A DNA stretch of 64,000 nt from Gammaproteobacteria bacterium. GTDB lineage: Bacteria > Pseudomonadota > Gammaproteobacteria > Burkholderiales > Nitrosomonadaceae. The stretch's first letter is position 1; each line of letters begins with the position of its first letter. The DNA is taken from the NCBI GenBank assembly GCA_015709635.1, contig CP054180.1, positions 2,170,001-2,234,000 on the forward strand, in the 5' to 3' direction. The notes below the pieces were generated by a model. The model was not told the DNA's origin. It saw only the letters and a program-made list of their open reading frames with translations, and did not search any database. This document shows positions 53,762 to 63,089 of the stretch, piece by piece. The position numbers and the translations under genes were made by a program.

Positions 53762-54925
53762 CTAAACCAAGTAGGTGTCGATTCCTGCCAAAAATAAGTC
53801 ATATTGCGTTTCAACGACTTCTTTAATCGTCAAAGCCGATAGACCGGTAATCAAATTGCTTTCGGCAACCAGCCAGCCTACTGCATCCGATGCGCCAAGA
53901 CTCACCATATAACCCAATTCATGATGCAGATAAGGCTCGAGCAATCCGGGAAATCCTGCGTGGCGCAAAACATTGCGCGCCACCAACTTACCTTTCCGGA
54001 CAGCGGATTGCGCGGTTAATGTATTCGATCCCAGCGATTGATAATAGGAACAATCACCGGCCACAAAAATATTGGACAACGGTTTCTGGTCGACCAATAC
54101 TTGTCCGAAGGCATTGGCGGTAAACATATTCTGCTGTTTCTTACCTAAAAACAGCAGCGACAAATCCGAAGGCAATTCGAATTGCTTTCCGGTGATTTTC
54201 TCCGCCAGCACGATTTTATCAGCCCGTTGCTCACGGTAATAAGTATCCGGATAAAACGCAATATTCATGTCGCGCATGCGGGATTCGACGTACTGTGCAA
54301 AGCCTGCGGGAAATTGCTCCAGCACATGTTCTCCCGCATGGATCAGGCGTAAATCCGCTTTACGCTTGATACGATCGAGAAATTGCCTGATTTCGAACAA
54401 GAACTGTATCCCCGTCGCGCCTCCACCAACGACAGAGATCACCGGTTGCGGTGCATCACTCCGATGAAGAAATGCAGTTAACAGCTCCGCGCCGCCGGTC
54501 ACGATAAAATCATGCAGACGCAGCACATTTCCGCCATCGCCGTGACTGGCCTCCTGGCTCTCACAACCGGTTGCGATGATCAGATAATCAAAATCGAGCG
54601 CTTCACCATTGATAACCAAGCGCCGTTCCGCCTGGCAGGCTTGCAGCATATCCGGATCGAAGCGTAGTGATGCCATCATGTGGCGGCATCCGTAGCGGCT
54701 TGCTATATCCGTAAAAGGAACCAGCAAATCGGTCAGAGGATAACGGAATGTTTCGTGCAGATGCGTGATTTTCAAGTGCTGCGTTTTCGGATCCACCAGC
54801 GTGACATCCGTATCCGGAGCGAACTGCAGCAGATTGGTTAACGCGGCAAGCCCGGCGTATCCACCACCGACAATGACCACTCGCAATCTTTTTTGTCTTG
54901 CAATATTAAATGGCAAAAAAGCCAC
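53762..54925 (-). CDS. NDH-2-like NAD(P)/FAD oxidoreductase
   Basis: A 387-residue flavoprotein with two Rossmann motifs: FAD site VVIVGGGYAGLAAL near residue 16 and NAD site VISVVGGGATGIQFLFEI near residue 165, and a C-terminal FAD contact NIFVAGDCSYYQS. It resembles type II NADH dehydrogenases (membrane quinone reductases) but lacks an obvious C-terminal membrane helix. Sulfide:quinone reductase is less likely because the redox Cys pair is not seen. First gene of the probable three-gene run ending in the LOV protein. Confidence 0.8.
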   Translation of the reverse strand: MAFLPFNIARQKRLRVVIVGGGYAGLAALTNLLQFAPDTDVTLVDPKTQHLKITHLHETFRYPLTDLLVPFTDIASRYGCRHMMASLRFDPDMLQACQAERRLVINGEALDFDYLIIATGCESQEASHGDGGNVLRLHDFIVTGGAELLTAFLHRSDAPQPVISVVGGGATGIQFLFEIRQFLDRIKRKADLRLIHAGEHVLEQFPAGFAQYVESRMRDMNIAFYPDTYYREQRADKIVLAEKITGKQFELPSDLSLLFLGKKQQNMFTANAFGQVLVDQKPLSNIFVAGDCSYYQSLGSNTLTAQSAVRKGKLVARNVLRHAGFPGLLEPYLHHELGYMVSLGASDAVGWLVAESNLITGLSALTIKEVVETQYDLFLAGIDTYLV

Positions 54926-55040
54926 ACTAACCCCTTACTTCATATAGATGAGGAACTTAAGCCGTCCATGATCGCAAATTCACACCGGCATTTCACCAAC
55001 CGGTCTATGTACGCGCTACAGCCTAGCATAATTACCACTT

Positions 55041-55958
55041 TCATGGTTTTATATCACAGCCATTGGGAATCCGGCTCACACGCCAATTTTCTATTGTCCA
55101 GCGCCAAAAAGAAGAAATATCGCCTTGCAAAATTTCTTCCGGTGATTCCTGTCCCAAGAAACGTAATGCAGCAACCAATTCACATAGTGCATTCGCCATA
55201 TCGATGGGTGCCGCCTTTGTTTGCTTGCTGAGTTTCTCACCGGCGGCGTTGGTTACCACGGGCAAATGCAGGTAATGCGGTGTTGCGTAACCCAGCAACT
55301 GTTGCAGAAATATTTGCCGCGGTGTGGAATCGAGCAGATCGGCGCCGCGCACGACATGCGTGATATTTTGCGCAGCGTCGTCAACCACGACTGCCAATTG
55401 ATAGGCGTAAATCCCATCGGCACGGCGCAACACAAAATCACCGACATCGTGGTGCAGTCTTTGCGTATAAAATCCCTGCAGCCTATCCTGAAACGCTATT
55501 AAGTCATCATGGGTCTGAACGCGAAGCACATGAGCATGCTCTGTCGAGGCAGGTTTATTCAGACAAGTTCCGGGGTAAATAAAACCATATAAACTGGTGA
55601 TACTGGAATCCACAATTTCTTTTCGTGAGCAGGAACAAGGATAAAGCACACCTTGCTTACCCAGCACCTCCAAAGCTTCCCGGTATGCCTCAAAACGCTG
55701 GCTTTGGTAAATGACTTCCTCGTCCCATTCCATACCCAATTTCTCAAGGGTATCGAGAATTTGACCCGCTACGCCGGGCACCGTGCGCTGCAAATCGACA
55801 TCCTCAATTCTAACTAGCCATTTGCCGCGATGAAATTTCGCATCGGCGTAGCTGCCTACCGCTGCGACCAGCGAACCAAAATGCAACGGTCCGGTGGGAG
55901 ACGGCGCAAACCGTCCGCGATAATCCGAACCGATGAGTTGAGCGTTCTGCACTGGCAA
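55041..55958 (-). CDS. gluQ: Glutamyl-Q tRNA(Asp) synthetase
   Basis: Truncated glutamyl-tRNA synthetase paralogue that attaches glutamate to queuosine in tRNA-Asp. 305 residues, the usual size, without an anticodon-binding domain. It has RGRFAPSPTGPLHFGSL (the HIGH-like motif), a zinc site CSCSRKE with later Cys, and KLSKQTKA (KMSKS-like). Near the C-terminus it shows the usual FLGQE segment. Position alone tells nothing; motifs decide. Confidence 0.94.
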   Translation of the reverse strand: MPVQNAQLIGSDYRGRFAPSPTGPLHFGSLVAAVGSYADAKFHRGKWLVRIEDVDLQRTVPGVAGQILDTLEKLGMEWDEEVIYQSQRFEAYREALEVLGKQGVLYPCSCSRKEIVDSSITSLYGFIYPGTCLNKPASTEHAHVLRVQTHDDLIAFQDRLQGFYTQRLHHDVGDFVLRRADGIYAYQLAVVVDDAAQNITHVVRGADLLDSTPRQIFLQQLLGYATPHYLHLPVVTNAAGEKLSKQTKAAPIDMANALCELVAALRFLGQESPEEILQGDISSFWRWTIENWRVSRIPNGCDIKP

Positions 55959-56131
55959 ATTAGTTAATTAATCTAAAAAATCACCAACCGGAAATAACAC
56001 CCTTCATTGTTTTCGATAGGAATTGACCGCAAACAAGCTCCGGTATTGACGGCCTTATCCTTTATAATGCTCGTCATCCCTCAATCATAATCGTTTTCCT
56101 GCTACATTGAATCACGAATTTTAAGTCAAAC

Positions 56132-57478
56132 ATGCATATTCATATACTGGGAATTTGCGGTACCTTCATGGGCGGAATAGCCGCCATTGCGCGCGAGTCC
56201 GGTCACACCGTGACCGGTTGCGACCAGGATGTCTATCCACCGATGAGCACACAACTTGAGTCGCAAGGCATTCAATTGATACCGGGTTATTCGCCGGAGC
56301 AGATTCAATTGCAGCCGGACATATTCGTCATCGGTAACGTCGTAACGCGCGGCAATCCGTTGATGGAGGAAATCCTCAATCGCAACTTACCCTATATTTC
56401 CGGTCCGCAGTGGTTGTCGGAAAATATTCTGCGGCACCGTTGGGTGCTCGCCGTAGCCGGTACGCATGGAAAAACGACGACCAGTTCGATGTTGACCTGG
56501 ATACTAGAATATGCTGGATTGAATCCGGGCTTTCTGATCGGCGGAATCCCGGAGAATTTCGGCATCTCGGCACGGATTGGAGATTCTTCGCCTTTCTTTG
56601 TCATCGAAGCGGATGAATACGACACGGCTTTTTTTGACAAACGTTCCAAATTCGTTCATTACCATCCCAGAACGGCCATACTGAACAACCTCGAATTCGA
56701 TCACGCCGACATTTTTGCCGATCTTGCCGTTATCGAGCGGCAATTTCATCATTTCGTGCGGATTGTTCCCAACAACGGCCTGATCGTGGCAAACGGCAAA
56801 GATCAGAATTTAACACGAGTTCTGCAGCAAGGCTGTTGGACACCCGTCGAAGCATTCGGCACAGAAAACGGCTGGCACACAAAATTACAAGATAGTCAGA
56901 CGATTGATATCTATTGTCACGACATGCACCAAGGACGGTTGCAATGGGATTTACTGGGCGAACATAACCGCATGAACGCGTTGGCGGCGCTGATCGCGGC
57001 GCGGCATGCCGGAGTGCCGACCCCAGTTGGAATCGACGCACTGGCGCAGTTCAAGAATGTTAAGCGGCGCATGGAGAAACGGGGTACTGTCAATGGCATC
57101 ACCGTCTACGACGACTTCGCCCACCACCCGACCGCCATTCAAACCACAATCAATGGGTTGCGAGCCCATGCCGGCAAAGAAAGAATCGTCGCTATTCTGG
57201 AGCCACGTTCGAACACGATGAAAATGGGAGTGTGGAAAGATTTTCTGGCAAACAGCGTGCAAGAGGCTGATCATGTGTTCTGCTTCACCCGCGATGCGCA
57301 ATGGGCAAAAACCGCACTGATGCCACTCGGTAAAAAAGCGGATTGCTTTGATGACATGAACCAACTGGTACAAAATATCTGCAGCACCGCAAAACCCGGT
57401 GATCACATCTTAATCATGAGCAATGGCGGATTCGGCGGCATCCATGAAAAAATCTTATCGGCTCTGAAGAAAGAGTAG
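56132..57478 (+). CDS. mpl: Murein peptide ligase
   Basis: Recycles murein by joining the tripeptide L-Ala-D-Glu-meso-DAP to UDP-MurNAc. 448 residues, with the N-terminal MHIHILGICGTFMGGIAAIARESGHTVTGCDQDVYPPM, the ATP site AGTHGKTTTSSML, LGEHNRMNALAAL, and YDDFAHHPTAI, all typical of Mpl as opposed to MurC. A TATAAT lies 64 bases upstream without a clear -35. Confidence 0.94.
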   Translation: MHIHILGICGTFMGGIAAIARESGHTVTGCDQDVYPPMSTQLESQGIQLIPGYSPEQIQLQPDIFVIGNVVTRGNPLMEEILNRNLPYISGPQWLSENILRHRWVLAVAGTHGKTTTSSMLTWILEYAGLNPGFLIGGIPENFGISARIGDSSPFFVIEADEYDTAFFDKRSKFVHYHPRTAILNNLEFDHADIFADLAVIERQFHHFVRIVPNNGLIVANGKDQNLTRVLQQGCWTPVEAFGTENGWHTKLQDSQTIDIYCHDMHQGRLQWDLLGEHNRMNALAALIAARHAGVPTPVGIDALAQFKNVKRRMEKRGTVNGITVYDDFAHHPTAIQTTINGLRAHAGKERIVAILEPRSNTMKMGVWKDFLANSVQEADHVFCFTRDAQWAKTALMPLGKKADCFDDMNQLVQNICSTAKPGDHILIMSNGGFGGIHEKILSALKKE

Positions 57479-57517
57479 GATTATCCATTGGGAAGGTTTT
57501 ATAGCCGACGTATTTAA

Positions 57518-57655
57518 GGAAGCTCTGAAAAAGGTAGCGAGCGACGGTCAGATAAGGCGAAATCAGGCGAAAAAGCGCAGTTTACAAAGTGTAAATGAGC
57601 ATTTTGAGTCTGATTTCAACACAGCATGACCGGGCACAGTAGTTTTTCAGAGCTT
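57518..57655. mobile_element. 138-base MITE with TTAA duplication
   Basis: Perfect 13 bp terminal inverted repeats (AAGCTCTGAAAAA and TTTTTCAGAGCTT), no coding capacity, an internal TTTACAAAGTGTAAA palindrome, and a TTAA on each side (57514-57517, 57656-57659), consistent with target duplication. The right-hand TTAA contains the apt stop codon. Confidence 0.75.
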
Positions 57656-58180
57656 TTAACCACCTTCAAATTCGCACAGGGCAAATACCTTACAACCCAG
57701 ATTTTCCAATCGCGCCTTGCCACCCACATCCGGTAAGTCAATGACAAAGCAGCATTCCACAACCTCACCGCCCATATCCCGGATCAGGCCAACGGCTGCT
57801 TCTGCAGTCCCACCAGTTGCAATCAGATCGTCGATCAGAAGCACCCGCTCCCCCGGTTGAATCGCATCCACATGAATTTCAATCCGGTCGCTGCCATATT
57901 CCAATTGATAGTCTCTGCCGATCGTTTCGGCAGGCAGTTTATTTTGCTTACGAATCGGCACAAAACCTTTCCCCAACTGATAGGCCACAGGAGCACCGAT
58001 AATGAAACCGCGCGACTCGATTCCAGCCACTTTATCAATTTTGACATTGCTGTAGCGGCTTGAAATTTCCTGTATGGTTGTTCGCAACCCGATAGGATCT
58101 TTTAACAGTGTCGTGATATCACGAAACATAATGCCGTGATGCGGGTAATGCGGAACGGTACGAATATGGGATTTAATGGA
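57656..58180 (-). CDS. apt: Adenine phosphoribosyltransferase
   Basis: Salvages adenine to AMP with PRPP. The 174-residue form from MSIKSHIRTVPHYPHHGI is the usual length; an upstream in-frame TTG at 58204 is less likely. The PRPP-binding loop VLLIDDLIATGGTAEAAV and the N-terminal HHGIMFRDITTLL hood are present. The TAA stop lies in the TTAA target of a MITE that starts right after the gene. Confidence 0.95.
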   Translation of the reverse strand, partial: SIKSHIRTVPHYPHHGIMFRDITTLLKDPIGLRTTIQEISSRYSNVKIDKVAGIESRGFIIGAPVAYQLGKGFVPIRKQNKLPAETIGRDYQLEYGSDRIEIHVDAIQPGERVLLIDDLIATGGTAEAAVGLIRDMGGEVVECCFVIDLPDVGGKARLENLGCKVFALCEFEGG

Positions 58181-58246
58181 CATGACGAAACGATGACTGA
58201 ACAATAAATAAAAGATTTGAGCAAAGCAAGCAACGGAAATGACAAA

Positions 58247-58278
58247 GGCCTCAACCCGGAACAGGTTGAGGCCTTTTT
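58247..58278. terminator. Terminator between nirK and apt
   Basis: GGCCTCAACC and GGTTGAGGCC form a perfect 10 bp stem with a 7-base loop; flanking T runs exist on both strands (five on plus, three on minus). It ends nirK transcription 31 bases past its stop. Confidence 0.85.
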
Positions 58279-58308
58279 ACACTACCTCAAGTTACACTAC
58301 GTCTATTC

Positions 58309-59409
58309 TTAGTGATCCATTGCAGCTTTTGCATCAAAGCTTGCAGGTTTTTTGAGTTGGGTCATGAGATCATCATCCCATTTACCTTCAACGTTCATAT
58401 GAAGTGCAGCACCCAGCAATACCGCTTCAATCAGGTTATGACTGAGGTATACGTATAAACCAGGTTGTTTGAATTCATATGCTGCTGCAACAGCAGCACC
58501 GGCTGCAATAAACCAGGTTTCCTGGTTGGTCAGAGGTACGTCGTTGAATGAACCTTCTTGCCAGAACAGATCAGCATGACCACCGATCAAGTGCGGATAA
58601 GAAGGACGGTTAGATTGTGAGTGAACAAACAATACTTTCTCGCCTACTTTGGCTTTCAATGCATTGTCACCTGTAATTGCACCAACAGCGCCATTAAACA
58701 CTACGTGAGTAGGAATAAGTCCCTTTGCAGTTTCCAACATGTCGGCCATACCTTCAGCTGGTGAACCATAGGTTTTGAATTTTCCACTAGCATCTTTTGG
58801 CAGATAGAAATCTTGTTCACCGATGTAGAATGCTTTGTCATATTTGTATGGTTTACCTTTGGCATCTTTCAAACCATCTTTAGGTAATACCATAACAGCG
58901 CCGTTCATACCGGAAATAACGTGGAACGGAATCATGGTTCCGCCAGGTGCGCAATGGTAAACGAATACGCCCGGTTTAGTTGCTTTCCAGCGCAATACAA
59001 CTTCTTCACCCGGTTGAATCAGTGTCAAGCCAGCACCGCCTAAAGCACCGGTTGCTGCATGGAAGTCAACATTATGTGCCAGCGTACTGCTTTTTGGGTT
59101 TTTTAATGTTAATTCTACGTAGTCGCCTTCACTTACGACGATGAGCGGACCAGGAATACTGCCATTGAAAGTCAACCCCCAAACTTTCGCACCCGGAGCA
59201 ACTTCAACCAGTTTCTCTTGGGTTTCCATTGTAACTTCAACAACTCTTGGCCCTTTTGAAACTTGATCATGCACCGGCACATTTGGTGGAGCCACCAATT
59301 CTTGTTTTACGCGTGGTAATTTAGAGATGTCTGTTGCAGCAACAACTGCTTGTGTTGCGCCTAAACAGAGCAATCCCAATCCTACAACTGCCTGAACAGC
59401 TTTAATCAT
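58309..59409 (-). CDS. nirK: Copper-containing nitrite reductase
   Basis: Periplasmic enzyme reducing nitrite to nitric oxide. The start MIKAVQAVVGLGLLCLG at 59409 has GGAGG upstream and gives a signal peptide cut near VVAAT; a longer in-frame start lacks this. 366 residues. Two cupredoxin domains with type 1 copper ligands His-Cys-His-Met in YHCAPGGTMIPFHVISGMNG, the type 2 site HNVDFH with the catalytic Asp, and GGHADLFW. It stands alone here, not in an ncgABC-nirK cluster as in N. europaea. A palindrome lies 64 bases upstream. Confidence 0.95.
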   Translation of the reverse strand: MIKAVQAVVGLGLLCLGATQAVVAATDISKLPRVKQELVAPPNVPVHDQVSKGPRVVEVTMETQEKLVEVAPGAKVWGLTFNGSIPGPLIVVSEGDYVELTLKNPKSSTLAHNVDFHAATGALGGAGLTLIQPGEEVVLRWKATKPGVFVYHCAPGGTMIPFHVISGMNGAVMVLPKDGLKDAKGKPYKYDKAFYIGEQDFYLPKDASGKFKTYGSPAEGMADMLETAKGLIPTHVVFNGAVGAITGDNALKAKVGEKVLFVHSQSNRPSYPHLIGGHADLFWQEGSFNDVPLTNQETWFIAAGAAVAAAYEFKQPGLYVYLSHNLIEAVLLGAALHMNVEGKWDDDLMTQLKKPASFDAKAAMDH

Positions 59410-59472
59410 ATCTCCCTCCATAAAAGATGAATTTTGCGCTTTTCTTAGCACCATTCTAATACTACTTGTCAT

Positions 59473-59489
59473 GTAATCATCGAGATTAC
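59473..59489. promoter_or_regulatory. Palindrome upstream of nirK
   Basis: GTAATC-ATCGA-GATTAC is a perfect inverted repeat 64-80 bases before the nirK start. The NsrR consensus (AAGATGYA halves) is not seen in this region. A regulator is not proposed; the symmetry and position suggest an operator. A -10-like TAGAAT follows on the minus strand near 59452. Confidence 0.4.
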
Positions 59490-59687
59490 CAACATCTGCC
59501 TTTCGCCATCGATTTGAACCAAAAGGACGGAACGGAGAATATACACTTTATAAAGAAAACTGTCTATTCTTAGTGGCTTGTAACGATCAAAGCCTTACTG
59601 AATGAATGGGATTGCAATCAACCGGAGCGACATTCAAATTGCTCAATTTCTCGTTTCTTTGGTTAAAATCGGTTTTATCGATAATTC

Positions 59688-61670
59688 TCAACCCTGTATC
59701 AACTTAATTTCAGCCGCTGCGAGATTTTCCTGCGTGCCTCGCAGTACCACCACATCGCCCGTTTCCAGGCGTGTTTCTTCAGTCGGTAACAGTCCGCGGA
59801 TGTTGCGTCTTCTAACTGCGGTGACTTCGACATCCAGGCTTGTCAGATCGATCTCACCCAACGTTTTATTGATTGCAGCCGCACCGGGAACCATCGTGAT
59901 GGTCAGCAAGCGCGGCAACAATCGCTCACTGCCGTCTTCCGCTTCATCGGTCACACCGTGATAGAAACCGCGCAATAGACTGTAGCGTTGCTCGCGAATT
60001 GCCCTGATACGGCGTAAAATCCGCCCGGTCGATATGTCGACGAACATCATGGCATGCGACGCCAGCATCAAACTGCCTTCCATAATTTCCGCGACAACTT
60101 CGGTGGCGCCGGCTTCTTTTAACAAATCAATGTCGGCATTGTCGCGCGCCCGGACCACAACCGCGAGTTCCGGATGCAGTTCCTGAACATGTTTCAGGAT
60201 TTTTAGTGCGGAAACCGTATCGGCGTAACTGACCACCAGCACTTTGGCGCGCATCAAGCCCGCTGCAATCAACACTTCACGCCGCGCCGCGTCGCCATAG
60301 ACCACCGCTTCCCCTGCGCTGGTGGCTTCACGGATACGTTGCGGATCGAGATCAAGCGCGATAAACGGTATGGATTCTTGCTCCAGTATGCGCGATATGT
60401 TTTGTCCGCTGCGTCCATAGCCGCAAATAATCACATGATTTTGCGCCACCATGGTCTGCGCCGCGATGGAAGTGATTTGCATGGCGCGATACATCCAATC
60501 CGAACCGTAAAAACGGTGAATCATCGATTCGCTGTACTCAATCAGAAACGGGGCAATGAACATCGACAACACCATCGCCGCCAGCACTGGCTGCAGAATC
60601 GAATTTTCGATCAAACGGAACTCACCGGCCTGTGCCAACAATACGAATCCGAACTCCCCTGCCTGCGCCAGACTCATGCCGGTTTTGATCGAGACGTTGG
60701 AATCCGCGCCAAACAAACGCGACAATCCGGCAACAATTATTATTTTCAACACGATGAGGGCTGCCAGAATCACGACGATCCACAGGAAATTCTCCACGAC
60801 GACTTCCATATCCAGCAGCATACCGATCGTCACAAAAAACAGACCCAGCAAAATATCGCGGAAAGGCTTAATGTCGTCTTCAACCTGATAGCGGTATTCC
60901 GTTTCGGAAATCAGCATACCCGCCAGAAAAGCGCCCAATGCCAATGACAGGCCGGCCAATTCGGTTAACCATGCGATTCCCAGCGTGACCAACAGCACGT
61001 TGAGCACGAACAATTCCGATGATTTCTGGCGCGCGACCAAATGAAACCAAGGGCGCATCAATTTCTGCCCGAAAAACAGTAAAAATGCCAGAACCGCAAT
61101 CACCTTCAGCGCAGCAACCGAGAGCATCAGACCAAAATCGCCGGTATCGCTATCAATCTCAACCGCCAACGCCGGCATGATGATCAATAAGGGAATAACC
61201 GCCAGATCCTGAAACAGCAGCACACCGATCACTTGCCGGCCATGGGTGGAATTCAGCTCCGCCCGCTCCGTCAGAATTTTGCTCACAATCGCCGTTGAGG
61301 ACATGGCCAGAGCGCCACCCAATACCAATCCGGCGTGCCAATCCAGTGCAAGCATCCAGGCAACCGCCATCACCAACGCAATGCAAATGATCACTTGCGC
61401 CGTGCCGAATTCGAACACAATGCGCTTCATCGTGATCAGCTTTGGCAAGCTGAATTCCAGCCCCACGCTGAACATCAAAAATACCACGCCAAATTCGGCC
61501 AAATGCTGGGTTTCATCGATATCCGCTATCCATCCTAACGCGTAGGGTCCGATACTCACGCCCGCCAATAAATAGCCGAGCATCGGCGGCAAGCGCAGCA
61601 TACGGAACACGACGACAGCCAGAACTGAAACAGCTAACAAAATAAGAATAGGTGGCAGAGGATCAGACAT
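59688..61670 (-). CDS. KefB/CPA2-type cation-proton antiporter
   Basis: 660 residues starting MSDPLPPILILLAVSVLAV; an upstream TTG would add four. A Na/H exchanger-like membrane domain (12-13 segments, residues 1-390, with LGAFLAGMLISETEYRYQVE) is followed by a TrkA-N domain with VIICGYGRSGQNISRIL and a TrkA-C domain at the end (about 570-655). This is the architecture of Kef potassium efflux systems gated by NAD or glutathione. It diverges from gshA, which would fit glutathione gating. Confidence 0.88.
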   Translation of the reverse strand: MSDPLPPILILLAVSVLAVVVFRMLRLPPMLGYLLAGVSIGPYALGWIADIDETQHLAEFGVVFLMFSVGLEFSLPKLITMKRIVFEFGTAQVIICIALVMAVAWMLALDWHAGLVLGGALAMSSTAIVSKILTERAELNSTHGRQVIGVLLFQDLAVIPLLIIMPALAVEIDSDTGDFGLMLSVAALKVIAVLAFLLFFGQKLMRPWFHLVARQKSSELFVLNVLLVTLGIAWLTELAGLSLALGAFLAGMLISETEYRYQVEDDIKPFRDILLGLFFVTIGMLLDMEVVVENFLWIVVILAALIVLKIIIVAGLSRLFGADSNVSIKTGMSLAQAGEFGFVLLAQAGEFRLIENSILQPVLAAMVLSMFIAPFLIEYSESMIHRFYGSDWMYRAMQITSIAAQTMVAQNHVIICGYGRSGQNISRILEQESIPFIALDLDPQRIREATSAGEAVVYGDAARREVLIAAGLMRAKVLVVSYADTVSALKILKHVQELHPELAVVVRARDNADIDLLKEAGATEVVAEIMEGSLMLASHAMMFVDISTGRILRRIRAIREQRYSLLRGFYHGVTDEAEDGSERLLPRLLTITMVPGAAAINKTLGEIDLTSLDVEVTAVRRRNIRGLLPTEETRLETGDVVVLRGTQENLAAAEIKLIQG

Positions 61671-61752
61671 TCGCTTCAGCAAAAATTTTTCTGTATAAAA
61701 TCGTAAGATACTTCAGGATCGGGCACTTCACAATGTGCTCAAAACATAATGC

Positions 61753-61758
61753 TATAAT
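61753..61758 (+). promoter_or_regulatory. -10 box of gshA
   Basis: Perfect TATAAT 28 bases upstream of the gshA ATG; no good -35 box at 17 bases, the nearest (TTCACA) is at 20. Confidence 0.45.
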
Positions 61759-61785
61759 GCCCGCGGTTTAATACTTCATACGGAA

Positions 61786-63081
61786 ATGCCAGTACCTCAT
61801 CTTTCTACCGCCCTGCGCGGGCCTATCCTCGATCTTGAAAGCCGTATCATCAATGCCATGCCAACCATCGAGCATTGGTTGAGAAACAAATGGCGCGAGC
61901 ACACCGTACCTTTTTACTGTTCGGTCGACTTGCGCAACAGCGGCTTCAAATTGGCACCTGTGGATACCAACTTGTTTCCCGGCGGTTTTAATAACCTGAA
62001 CCCGGAATTCATTCCGCTGTGCGTCCAGGCGATGATGAGCGCGATTGAAAAAATATGCCCGGACACGCATAGCATCCTGCTGATCCCGGAAAATCACACG
62101 CGCAATACGTTCTACTTGCAGAATATCGCCACCTTGCAAAACATCTTACAGCGCGCCGGGCTGAATGTGCGCCTCGGCACGCTGCTGCCCGAAGTGACTA
62201 CCGCTACCCGGATTGATTTGCCGGACGGGCAATCGATAACGCTCGAGCCCATCATCCGTAAAAACAATAAGCTCGGTGTCAGCAACTTCGATCCCTGTGC
62301 GGTGCTGCTGAATAACGATTTATCGAACGGTGCGCCGGAGGTTCTGCAGGACTTACAGCAAACAGTTATCCCGCCGCTGCATGCTGGCTGGGCAACACGG
62401 CGCAAATCGGAGCACTTTGCCGCGTACGATCGCGTGGCGCAGGAATTTGCCGACCTGATCGGCATCGATCCCTGGTTGATCAATCCGCGTTTCACCTCGT
62501 GCGGGGAAATCAATTTCCTGGAAAAACAAGGCGTAGAATGCGTCGCGGCAGCGATTGACCGTATTCTCTCGGTGATCGGCAAAAAGTATCAACAGTATGG
62601 CGTCAAAGAAGACCCGTTTGTCATCGTCAAAGCCGATTCCGGCACCTATGGCATGGGCATCATGACGGTCAAGAGCGGCGAGGATATCTATAATCTCAAC
62701 CGCAAACAGCGCAATAAAATGGCAGTCGTCAAAGAAGGACTGCAAGTTTCCCATGTGCTGGTGCAGGAAGGCGTCTACACCTTTGAGACGATCAATCAGG
62801 CGGTTGCCGAACCGGTGGTGTACATGATCGACCGTTATGTGGTCGGCGGTTTTTACCGCGTGCATACCGGGCGCGGCATCGATGAGAACCTGAATGCCCC
62901 GGGCATGCATTTCGTGCCGCTGGCGTTCGAAACCACCTGTCTGGAAGCCAACGCCAAGCAACCGAATATCATCCCGAACCGTTTTTATGCCTATGGCGTC
63001 GTCGCCCGTCTGGCGCTGTTAGCCGCCGCGCTGGAACTGGAACAAACCGATCCGCATGCGCAGCTGCCGCTACCGGCTTAA
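61786..63081 (+). CDS. gshA: Glutamate-cysteine ligase (Acidithiobacillus type)
   Basis: First step of glutathione synthesis. A 431-residue member of the gshA family first named from Acidithiobacillus ferrooxidans and typical of betaproteobacteria, unrelated in sequence to E. coli GshA: YCSVDLRNSGFKLAPVDTNLFPGGFNNL, PENHTRNTFYLQN, KADSGTYGMGIMTV, YRVHTGRGIDENLNAPG. It is followed eight bases later by gshB. Confidence 0.93.
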   Translation: MPVPHLSTALRGPILDLESRIINAMPTIEHWLRNKWREHTVPFYCSVDLRNSGFKLAPVDTNLFPGGFNNLNPEFIPLCVQAMMSAIEKICPDTHSILLIPENHTRNTFYLQNIATLQNILQRAGLNVRLGTLLPEVTTATRIDLPDGQSITLEPIIRKNNKLGVSNFDPCAVLLNNDLSNGAPEVLQDLQQTVIPPLHAGWATRRKSEHFAAYDRVAQEFADLIGIDPWLINPRFTSCGEINFLEKQGVECVAAAIDRILSVIGKKYQQYGVKEDPFVIVKADSGTYGMGIMTVKSGEDIYNLNRKQRNKMAVVKEGLQVSHVLVQEGVYTFETINQAVAEPVVYMIDRYVVGGFYRVHTGRGIDENLNAPGMHFVPLAFETTCLEANAKQPNIIPNRFYAYGVVARLALLAAALELEQTDPHAQLPLPA

Positions 63082-63089
63082 GTGCAACC

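Noticed and set aside
59410..59600. NsrR binding site upstream of nirK
   Set aside because: No AAGATGYA-type half-sites in the region; only an unrelated palindrome is present.
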